A stretch of DNA of 64,000 nucleotides, from NCBI RefSeq assembly GCF_050948215.1, contig NW_027488955.1, positions 123,939-187,938 of the forward strand, read 5' to 3'. Source of the stretch: Halictus rubicundus. Its lineage: Eukaryota > Arthropoda > Insecta > Hymenoptera > Halictidae. Shown piece after piece: positions 26,072 through 32,588 of this stretch. Every line of letters starts with the position of its first letter. Positions within the stretch are counted from its first letter, which is position 1. Under the pieces are notes generated by a model. The model was given only the letters and a program-made list of their open reading frames with translations. It ran no database searches and was not told the DNA's origin. Made by a program: the position numbers and the translations under genes.

Positions 26072-27028
26072 ATGCCCCGGGGGACACCCACGACGAGCCG
26101 TACCCGACGAAACGCCGACGGACCACCATCCCCCGAGACACCGGACGACCGGAGACGACGGTGGGCCGACTGCATTAGCCACCTGACGAACGATCTGTAC
26201 GCGATAATGGAGCCCGGCGTACAGACCCGGAAAATGCTGTCCGCCGCCGCGACGGCCGAGAGACCGGACCCGCTCCGCAACATCGACCGGATCCGGAAGA
26301 GCGGTTGCACCACCGACGGGAAAGACCCGCACGCGTTCCTGGAACGCGTGGAAGACCTCCAGCTGACATACGGGTTCCCAGACGAGGACATGCTCCGAGC
26401 CGCACCGTTGATGTTGAGCGACCGAGCCCAGGCCTGGTACCGGAACGAACGGGAGGAAATTGCCACCTGGGACGAGTTCAAACAGGCATTCCTCCGGGCC
26501 CATGCGTCGCCGCAGACCCGCTCCCAGCACGAGCGTGCCGCCCGAGAAAGGAGACAGCGGGACGACGAGCCGTTCACGGACTTCGTGACGGATATTACCA
26601 CGATGATGCGACGAGCACAGGTGTCGCCGTCCGAGAGGCTCGACCTGCTACACGAGAACATGCGGGCGAAGTTTCAATATTGCATACCCCGGGGATCCGT
26701 GCCGGATCTGAGGACGCTCCGCGAGCGGGTGCAGGAACTCGAGCGGATCGAAGAACGGGAAAGACGGCCGCGCCGAACTCCGACCCACGCCGCCGCGACC
26801 GAGCACGCGGCGCCGACCACGAGCCGCGCTCCGCCGTCGGAACCGTACGACGTCGACACCCACTGCTGGCGGTGCAAACAGCGGGGACACACCCGTTTTG
26901 AGTGCCGGAACGCGTACCGGAGATTCTGCTCGCGGTGCGGACGCGACGGAGTGCTAACCCGGGAGTGTCACCCGCCGGGAAACGGAGCACGGGCCCCGTC
27001 GCCGAGGAGCGAGCGCCGGGCCCGCTAG
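26072..27028 (+). CDS. gag: Gag polyprotein (capsid and nucleocapsid)
   Basis: Gag forms the virus-like particle and binds the RNA genome. From the ATG at 26072 it is 318 aa. The start was chosen because it is the first in-frame ATG and no ATG precedes it in the leader after the upstream ORF. A second ATG at 26207 has a better context (A at -3, G at +4) and would give 273 aa. The middle matches the Retrotrans_gag capsid family, including the typical LSDRAQAWYRN and TWDEFKQAFLRAH segments. Two zinc knuckles follow: residues 265-278 fit CX2CX4HX4C, while 286-299 has Val (294) where His is expected. The last 127 bp overlap the pol frame, with a -1 slippery site at 26977. Translation ends at TAG 27026-27028. 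There is no clear separate matrix domain. Confidence 0.92.
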   Translation: MPRGTPTTSRTRRNADGPPSPETPDDRRRRWADCISHLTNDLYAIMEPGVQTRKMLSAAATAERPDPLRNIDRIRKSGCTTDGKDPHAFLERVEDLQLTYGFPDEDMLRAAPLMLSDRAQAWYRNEREEIATWDEFKQAFLRAHASPQTRSQHERAARERRQRDDEPFTDFVTDITTMMRRAQVSPSERLDLLHENMRAKFQYCIPRGSVPDLRTLRERVQELERIEERERRPRRTPTHAAATEHAAPTTSRAPPSEPYDVDTHCWRCKQRGHTRFECRNAYRRFCSRCGRDGVLTRECHPPGNGARAPSPRSERRAR

Positions 27029-30000
27029 ACGACCTGTCGGGGCAAATCCGATACACGCCGCGTCCCGTGTTATCGGTCCGAATCCTCGGCCGGAGATTCG
27101 ATGCCCTCCTCGACACGGGCTCACAGATATCCTGCGTCAACGAGGACGTCGTGGCCTGGGCGCAGGAGCAAGGGAGATTCCCCGCGGAGCACCGAGCCGG
27201 CCTCGTCAACCTGGCCGACGGAACCGATATGCGTCCGGCGGGTCGCATCCGCCTGCCGTTTCGAGTCCGACACCGGGAGGAAACAGCCGAGTTCACCGTA
27301 CTACCGAGGATGGGGATGCCGGTACTCCTCGGCATCCACGCTCTCGCCGCCCTACGCTTGAGGATGGAGCCGCCCGCCGAAATCTCCGCCCGGGCCGAGG
27401 GATGCCCCGCCGAGCCGTGTCTCGAACTAGGACTGCGGCCGCTGCCGGAAGACGAGCGAGAAGCGTTCGACCGATTCCTCAACACCGAGCTGGAACGCTT
27501 CAACGCCGTGACGGGTCGTACAACGCTCATACGGCACCGGATAAAGCTGCTCGACGAGACGCCGGTCAAGCAGCGGTACCGTCCCCGGAACCCGGCCATG
27601 CAGGCTATCATCAACGAAGAGGTCGCACAGATGTTGCGGGACGACGTCATCGAGCCATCCAACAGCCCGTGGAGTTCGCCTGTCGTCGTCGTGAAGAAGA
27701 AGGACGGCCGGCCGCGATTCTGCGTCGACTTCCGCAAATTAAACGAACGGTCGGAAAAGGACGCGTATCCGCTGCCGCACATCCAGGCCACGTTGGACAA
27801 ACTGCGGGGGGCCAGGTTCCTCACGACGCTGGACCTGAAGAACGGTTATTGGCAGGTACCCCTGGAGCCCGCGAGCCGACCGCTTACCGCCTTCACCGTT
27901 CCAGGGCTCGGCCTGTTCCAATTCACGGTGATGCCCTTCGGCCTACACTCCGCGCCCGCGACCTTCCAGCGCCTCCTGGATCGCGTGATCGGCCCGGAGC
28001 TCGAGCCGCACGCGTTCGCCTATCTGGACGACATTATTGTCGTCAGCCGGACCGTGGCCGACCACCGACGCCACCTCCACGACGTTTTCCGGCGCCTGCG
28101 TGCGGCCGGACTGAGACTGAATCCGGAAAAGTGCCGATTCTGTGTCGACAGCCTCCGGTATTTAGGCCATATCGTCGACCAGCAGGGCATCCGGACCGAC
28201 CCGCAGAAAACCGCAGCCATCGCCCAGATCCCGACGCCGAAAACAATCAAGGACATCCGCAGATTCCACGGGATGGCCTCGTGGTACCGGCGATTCGTCC
28301 CGAACTTCGCGGAGGTCATCGAGCCGTTAACCCGCCTGACCCGCAAAAACGCCAGATGGCAGTGGACCTCCGCTGAGGAAACGGCGTTCCGCACGATGAA
28401 GGAACGCCTCGTAGCCGCCCCGGTGCTGGCCTGCCCAGATTTCGAACAGCCTTTCACGCTCCAGACCGATGCCAGCGACTACGGGCTGGGAGTCGTACTC
28501 ACGCAGGGCCCTGAGGACGACGAGAGGGTGATCGCCTATGCCAGCCACACGATGAGCGAGACCGAGCGCAAATACAGCGCCACCGAGAAGGAGTGTCTCG
28601 CCGTGGTCTGGGGCATCCGGAAGATGCGGCCGTACCTGGAGGGGTACCGCTTCGCCGTCGTCACCGACCACCAAGCCCTCAAATGGCTCCGCCAACTCGA
28701 CAGCCCGACCGGCCGCCTGGCGAGATGGGCGTTAGAGCTCCAACAGTACGACTTTGAGGTGCGGTACCGACCCGGAAAACATAACCACGTGGCGGATACG
28801 CTGTCAAGAATCCCGCCGCCGCCCGGAGTGAACTCGCTCCGACCGAAGCAGCACACCGACACGTGGTACCAGAAGAAGCTTGCCGCCGCCCAGACCGACC
28901 CAGCCGCCGAACCAGAGTTCCAGATACGCGAGGGGCGCCTCTATAAACGCATCCCGCACCAGCTCGATTACAACGAGCCCGAGCCGGGCACGACGTGGAA
29001 GCTGTGCGTACCGAACGAGGACCGCCCGGCTATCCTGGCCCAGTACCACGACGACCCCACGGCCGGTCATCTGGGAGTCGCCAAAACCATCGTGCGCCTG
29101 GCGCAACGATACTACTGGCCGGGAATGTTCCGGGATGCCGCCCGCTACGTCCGGAGCTGCGAGAACTGCATGCAGTTTAAGATTCCGCCGCACCCGTTAC
29201 CAGGACAGCTGCACGCCAACCCGGGGACCGAACCGTGGCACACCGTCTCCGTCGACCTGATCGGCCCGCTGCCGCGATCCCGACAGGGCCACAGGTGGCT
29301 GCTGGTGGCCATGGACCGTTTCACCAAATGGGTCGAGCTCACCCCGCTCCGGAAAGCCACCAGTACCGCCGTCGCAGCTGCGATCCAAAGGGAGGTAATC
29401 CTGCGACACGGAGCCCCTCAGATTTTAATTTCAGATAACGGCCGTCAGTTCATCGGAGAACCCGTGACCGCCCTGCTGAAAGCCGCCGGGACCCAGCACC
29501 GCCGGACCCCGCCGTACGCGCCCCAGTGCAATCCGGTAGAGCGAGCCAACAAGGTCGTGAAGACCATGCTCGCCCAATACACCGGAAACCGCCACAACCG
29601 CTGGGACGAGAAACTGGACGAGGCCAGATTCGCAATCAACACGGCGTGGCACGAGGCGACCGGGTACAGCCCGGCGTACCTCAACCAAGGACGGGAACTC
29701 CGGCCACCGGGGTCGACCACCACGGAAGGAGCCGCAGCCCCCCCGCAGCAGCGGTGGAAGAACCTCCGCGAGGCCCAGGAGCTGGCCCGAGTACACCTGG
29801 CCCGGGCGTTCGACCGACAGGCCAAATACTACAACCTGCGCCGGCGAGATTGGAGGCCCGCCCTGGGGGACACCGTCTGGAAGAGGGAGCATACGCTGTC
29901 CAACAAAGAAGAAGGCGTCGCCGCCAAACTCGCGCCGAAGTTCAGCGGCCCGTATACCGTCGGGCGCGTCGTGTCACCGGTCATCGTGGACCTGCGCGAC

Positions 30001-30258
30001 CGGGCTAGACGATGGCTGCGCCACATCCACGTCCGGGACCTCAAGCCCGCAGCCGGCCCTGCCGACGACCCCGACCACACCCCGGAGGAAAGCGCCGCGC
30101 GCGAGCGCCGCCCCTCTCTCGCGGGACCCCCCCGACCACCCACGCCCGCCCCCGCGGACAACCCGGTTCCCCGGCGCCGAGGGCGCCCCCGGAAATTAAC
30201 AGCCCCCGTTCATTTCTGCTCAGAGCAACTCAGGACACCACGGAATGGAGGGCCGTAG
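26902..30258 (+). CDS. pol: Pol polyprotein (protease, RT, RNase H, integrase)
   Basis: The open frame runs from just after a TGA at 26899 to TAG at 30256-30258, 1118 codons. Its first triplet is GTG and no good start exists, so it is expected to be made as Gag-Pol by the -1 frameshift at 26983. Numbering from 26902: protease active site DTGS at 71-74; reverse transcriptase from about 190 to 480 with catalytic D311 and YLDD 374-377; RNase H with D523, E562, D589 and D632; integrase zinc finger H716, H723, C753, C756; integrase core D785, D845, E880; GPY/F module with GPY at 1016-1018; basic tail with an AT-hook-like RGRPRK at 1093-1098. The order is that of Ty3/gypsy. There are no stops or frameshifts. 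D845 to E880 leaves 34 residues between them, one fewer than the usual 35. The last 14 nt overlap ORF3. Confidence 0.96.
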   Translation: MPERVPEILLAVRTRRSANPGVSPAGKRSTGPVAEERAPGPLDDLSGQIRYTPRPVLSVRILGRRFDALLDTGSQISCVNEDVVAWAQEQGRFPAEHRAGLVNLADGTDMRPAGRIRLPFRVRHREETAEFTVLPRMGMPVLLGIHALAALRLRMEPPAEISARAEGCPAEPCLELGLRPLPEDEREAFDRFLNTELERFNAVTGRTTLIRHRIKLLDETPVKQRYRPRNPAMQAIINEEVAQMLRDDVIEPSNSPWSSPVVVVKKKDGRPRFCVDFRKLNERSEKDAYPLPHIQATLDKLRGARFLTTLDLKNGYWQVPLEPASRPLTAFTVPGLGLFQFTVMPFGLHSAPATFQRLLDRVIGPELEPHAFAYLDDIIVVSRTVADHRRHLHDVFRRLRAAGLRLNPEKCRFCVDSLRYLGHIVDQQGIRTDPQKTAAIAQIPTPKTIKDIRRFHGMASWYRRFVPNFAEVIEPLTRLTRKNARWQWTSAEETAFRTMKERLVAAPVLACPDFEQPFTLQTDASDYGLGVVLTQGPEDDERVIAYASHTMSETERKYSATEKECLAVVWGIRKMRPYLEGYRFAVVTDHQALKWLRQLDSPTGRLARWALELQQYDFEVRYRPGKHNHVADTLSRIPPPPGVNSLRPKQHTDTWYQKKLAAAQTDPAAEPEFQIREGRLYKRIPHQLDYNEPEPGTTWKLCVPNEDRPAILAQYHDDPTAGHLGVAKTIVRLAQRYYWPGMFRDAARYVRSCENCMQFKIPPHPLPGQLHANPGTEPWHTVSVDLIGPLPRSRQGHRWLLVAMDRFTKWVELTPLRKATSTAVAAAIQREVILRHGAPQILISDNGRQFIGEPVTALLKAAGTQHRRTPPYAPQCNPVERANKVVKTMLAQYTGNRHNRWDEKLDEARFAINTAWHEATGYSPAYLNQGRELRPPGSTTTEGAAAPPQQRWKNLREAQELARVHLARAFDRQAKYYNLRRRDWRPALGDTVWKREHTLSNKEEGVAAKLAPKFSGPYTVGRVVSPVIVDLRDRARRWLRHIHVRDLKPAAGPADDPDHTPEESAARERRPSLAGPPRPPTPAPADNPVPRRRGRPRKLTAPVHFCSEQLRTPRNGGP
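26977..27024 (+). promoter_or_regulatory. -1 ribosomal frameshift signal between gag and pol
   Basis: GGGAAAC at 26977-26983 is read in the gag frame as G GGA AAC, a classical X XXY YYZ slippery heptamer also used by some retroviruses. After a 6-nt spacer, CGGGCCC (26990-26996) pairs perfectly with GGGCCCG (27018-27024), a 7-bp all-GC stem with a 21-nt loop. The gag stop follows two bases later at 27026. Pol is in the -1 frame relative to gag and its frame is open from 26902, so slippage here yields Gag-Pol directly. Site, frame, spacer and stem all fit; efficiency cannot be judged. Confidence 0.88.
30178..30195 (+). other. AT-hook-like motif at the Pol C-terminus
   Basis: Codons 1093-1098 of pol read RGRPRK, inside the basic run PRRRGRPRKL. 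The GRP core flanked by Arg/Lys is the minor-groove-binding AT-hook signature. It follows the integrase GPY/F module after a Pro-rich linker, where some gypsy elements carry a chromodomain. It could help tether the integrase to AT-containing chromatin. A nuclear localisation role is also possible. Confidence 0.55.
30196..30223 (+). promoter_or_regulatory. candidate branch point and splice acceptor before ORF3
   Basis: TTAAC at 30196-30200 fits the yUnAy branch-point pattern, with the branch A at 30199. A pyrimidine-rich stretch (CGTTCATTTCTGCTCAG) ends in CAG at 30221-30223. Branch A to AG is 24 nt, a normal distance. The ORF3 ATG follows 21 nt later. This arrangement mirrors the acceptor that makes env mRNA in insect errantiviruses and retroviruses. 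Use in vivo is inferred. Confidence 0.55.
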
Positions 30259-31288
30259 GGGCCTCGCCGACCGGCTCCGCGAGCTCCAGCTCGCCGCCGA
30301 CCAGCCGACCACCAGGGAACGCCGCCGCAGCGACGACCCGACGACCCCGGCCGCCGACCTACCCGCCGAAGAACCGACCGCCCGGGATGGCCCCGTACTA
30401 CGGAACTGGGACTCCCTCACCACCCTGGCGTCGGTGCCCGACGAGCCGCCGCCGGTGGCGTACTGGTTGGGCCAGAGCCCCTGGCCCCGGCTCACCACCC
30501 CGCCCAGCTCCCCGGGCTGGTGGACCCCGACGCCGTCACCGCCGCCGCGGGACCACCAAGGAACTCGCCGTCGCAGGACGAGGAGGAGGCGCCGAGCGGG
30601 TCGCGCCGACCGCCAGCACGCGACCCTGAGCCACTGGTCGGACCCCCTCCCACCGGAAGTCCTGGGGAGGCCGGTAGGACCGGACCCCGTCGGGGCGCAA
30701 CCCGCCCCCGCCGTCACGGCCTGGGCGATCACGGGGCCGCCCCCGCCGGAGCAGACCCCGCGCCCGGTACCGGCGCCGAGGCGCCGACCGAGGGCCGCCA
30801 CCCCGACCCCCGCCACACGGACGATCGGGAGCCAGACGGAGGACGCCCCGCCGACCCCGACACGCGCTGCAGCCACGCCAGCCCGGGCCCCGGAAACCCC
30901 GAGGTCACCCCAGGGACCCACGACCCGGCGCCGCCATGCGAGACCAGCGGAAGGAGTGACGCCCCCCAACGGGGGATGCCCGATCCGCGACGCGGACCGC
31001 CCCCAGATGCAATGGGACCCGGTCCCCTTCCAGGGACCACTCCCCACATTCCCGAGCACCTGGTTTTTGCTGCCGTCGGGACGACAGGCCGAGGTGCCGC
31101 TGCGGCTCATCGCGCGAGGCCGCGCGTATGTCACGGTACCGCCCGGGTTCGAGCGGTGGAAGCTGTTGTTTGGGAGCGATGGCCGCCTGACCCGCTGCAT
31201 CCGCCGCCCGCCGGCCGTCCGGATCCCGGCCGAGCCGGCCCCGCCACGCCGCCACCGCCAACCGGGACGCTGCCACGACAGTGAATAG
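30245..31288 (+). CDS. ORF3, env-position protein of unknown function
   Basis: A 347-aa frame from ATG 30245, context GGAATGG with G at -3 and G at +4, overlapping pol by 14 nt in a different frame. I do not recognise the protein. It has no signal peptide, no membrane segment and no furin-like cleavage context, so it does not look like an envelope. Residues 1-250 are rich in Pro, Arg, Ala and Thr and probably disordered, with an Arg cluster at 108-117 that could bind nucleic acid or act as a nuclear signal. Residues about 255-322 have a more regular, folded-looking composition (WFLLPSG at 273-279, VTVPPGFERWKLLFG at 296-310). Overlapping frames of 254 aa on plus and 371 aa on minus exist in this GC-rich stretch, so coding status rests on position, start context and splice signals. 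It could be an accessory, nucleic-acid-binding or regulatory protein. Confidence 0.62.
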   Translation: MEGRRGLADRLRELQLAADQPTTRERRRSDDPTTPAADLPAEEPTARDGPVLRNWDSLTTLASVPDEPPPVAYWLGQSPWPRLTTPPSSPGWWTPTPSPPPRDHQGTRRRRTRRRRRAGRADRQHATLSHWSDPLPPEVLGRPVGPDPVGAQPAPAVTAWAITGPPPPEQTPRPVPAPRRRPRAATPTPATRTIGSQTEDAPPTPTRAAATPARAPETPRSPQGPTTRRRHARPAEGVTPPNGGCPIRDADRPQMQWDPVPFQGPLPTFPSTWFLLPSGRQAEVPLRLIARGRAYVTVPPGFERWKLLFGSDGRLTRCIRRPPAVRIPAEPAPPRRHRQPGRCHDSE

Positions 31289-31639
31289 ACACAACAGTGG
31301 AACAGTGGACAAGGTGCGCGAGGACGTGGCCCCACGGGGCACCCGCGACGTCACCCCGGCGGGGGTGAACGGACGCCATATCCTAGGTTAAGTTAGGTTA
31401 AGTAGTGTACAGTGTTTGCTTAGGTTAAGTAGTGTTAAGTGTACAGCGTTTGGATAGGTTAAGTTAGATTAAGTGTACAACGTTTGCATAGGTTAAGTTA
31501 GATTAAGTGTACAGTGTTTGGATAGGTTAAGTTAGATTAAGTGTACAGCCCCGCGTTAGGTTAAGCTAGGTTAGGTTTAGTAAGTAAGGTCCCGACCCGC
31601 CGAAGTAAAAAGACTGTCTCGCGCTCGCCGCCGCGACGT
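31289..31639 (+). other. 3' untranslated region of the element
   Basis: A 351-bp stretch between ORF3 and the polypurine tract. No ORF of note. The first 90 bp are GC-rich, then the composition changes abruptly to the TTAGG/TTAAG minisatellite at 31385-31591, followed by a short GC-rich segment up to the polypurine tract. Confidence 0.75.
31385..31591 (+). repeat. 34-bp minisatellite with telomere-like TTAGGTTAAG motifs
   Basis: Units start at 31385, 31422, 31456, 31490, 31524 and 31558. Unit 1 is 37 bp and units 2-5 are 34 bp. The consensus begins AGGTTAAGTTAGATTAAG and continues TGTACAGYGTTTGSAT. Unit 5 changes at its 3' end and unit 6 is degenerate (TTAGGTTAAGCTAGGTTAGG). The TTAGG words match the insect telomere repeat. 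Its low GC content differs sharply from the rest of the element, suggesting capture from host DNA or independent expansion. Confidence 0.85.
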
Positions 31640-31649
31640 AAGGGGGGGG
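31640..31649 (+). promoter_or_regulatory. polypurine tract
   Basis: Two A and eight G residues directly abut the TGTAAC start of the 3' LTR. This is where RNase H leaves the primer for plus-strand DNA synthesis. It is short but uninterrupted and has no gap to the LTR, as expected. Confidence 0.9.
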
Positions 31650-32584
31650 TGTAACAGACCTGGCTGCGCCAGGCCTGTTCCTGACCGCACGCGCCCGAAT
31701 CCGAGCCCCCGAACACGACCGACGGATGCCGAAATCCGCCGGTACCCGCGGGCGCCCCCCCGCGTTCCCCGTATCACCGAACCGATCTTGGCGGGAACCG
31801 GAACCCGCCATGATGCGACACCGGCGCGCCGGATGCGTGACGACACCGGAAAAGCCGGCCGCGAACCGTACCGCACCGCACCCCCTCGCCCGGCAAGACG
31901 AGAGAGACAAACCGGAAAACGCTCTCTTCGGTTTTCCGCCGTCATCCAGTTCAGACGTGTTTTCCCGAGCCGTATTCTCCAGCCGCCGATACCGACCGCA
32001 CGAATACGCCCGGACCCGCGCTGTCCCGACGCCGAGAAGCCGTCCGCCGATTCTCGAGAGTGTGATTAAATCCGCGGAGAACGAACCGCGAGTTTGCCGA
32101 GTTATCCGCGACCCGCGAACGCCGACCTACGCCGCTGCGTTCCTGTCCTCCTGGAGAGCCGCCCGAACGCCGAGCGATCGAGGACCGGACCCAGAGTAAG
32201 TACCTTGCTTTCCCGTTAACCCGACCCCTCCGCTTCCGCCCACGCACCCACGGAGAGCGAACCACCCGCAGCCGGCCCCTCGCCGGCCGCCCTGGGGCAC
32301 GGGCTCTCCGCCCGCCGAGATTACCCCGCTCCGGATACGCCGCCGCGTACGGCCCCGATCCCTCCGTAACCTGAGACATGAACCGCGATCGCCGACCGTC
32401 GAAACGCGAAGCCGGGACAGTGACGAACGTTTAAATTACTCGCGTCGTTAACCACCCGTACCCGACCGTCCGCGACCCCGCCGTACCCTCGCGTTATCCT
32501 GCGAGAACCCTGGCACGGCGAGCCAAATCCGGCCGCGAGGAAATTCGTTGCGACGAGATCCGCCGGGGAAACGGACTCGTTACA
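31650..32584 (+). repeat. 3' long terminal repeat
   Basis: A 935-bp copy of 24851-25785, with no difference found by reading both. It carries the hairpin at 31653-31679, the poly(A)-signal candidate ATTAAA at 32065-32070, and the donor-like GTAAGT at 32196-32201. It ends GTTACA and is followed by the AGAG target duplication. Lack of LTR divergence implies a very recent insertion, or gene conversion between LTRs. Confidence 0.96.
32065..32070 (+). terminator. candidate poly(A) signal ATTAAA (3' LTR copy)
   Basis: This is the copy that would direct 3'-end formation of the genomic and spliced RNAs. It is the only recognisable AATAAA-like hexamer found in the LTR. Cleavage would be expected 10-30 nt downstream. 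Confidence 0.4.
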
Positions 32585-32588
32585 AGAG
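32585..32588. repeat. target-site duplication, right copy (AGAG)
   Basis: AGAG directly after the 3' LTR repeats 24847-24850. The following GATATGATAGG continues the satellite in the register expected for the empty site. Confidence 0.93.

Larger units (their letters stand above)
24851..32584 (+). mobile_element. Intact Ty3/gypsy-type LTR retrotransposon with a third ORF
   Basis: A 7734-bp element bounded by 935-bp direct repeats with TGTAAC...GTTACA ends and a 4-bp target duplication. Inside lie a primer binding site, gag, a frameshift signal, pol in the order protease, reverse transcriptase, RNase H, integrase, a third ORF, a polypurine tract and the second LTR. Integrase after RNase H places it in Ty3/gypsy (Metaviridae) and excludes Ty1/copia. 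It is GC-rich, in sharp contrast to the AT-containing, C-poor satellite around it. The LTRs look identical and no frame is interrupted, so the copy is young and probably competent. A tRNA-Lys primer and an env-position ORF recall insect Osvaldo-like elements, but that placement is inference and would need a reverse-transcriptase tree. Confidence 0.97.

Noticed and set aside
26595..27824. 409-codon minus-strand frame across gag and pol
   Set aside because: It is antisense to the clear gag and pol domains and is explained by high GC content.
30520..31284. 254-codon plus-strand frame overlapping ORF3 in another frame
   Set aside because: It starts inside ORF3 with no supporting start or splice context and has low-complexity composition.
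30245..31288. ORF3 as a retroviral-type envelope protein
   Set aside because: No N-terminal signal sequence, no hydrophobic fusion or membrane segment and only two Cys. Position alone is not enough.
30220..31335. 371-codon minus-strand frame opposite ORF3
   Set aside because: A GC-rich shadow frame on the strand opposite to the element's transcription, with no recognisable domain. ORF3 has the better start context and splice context.
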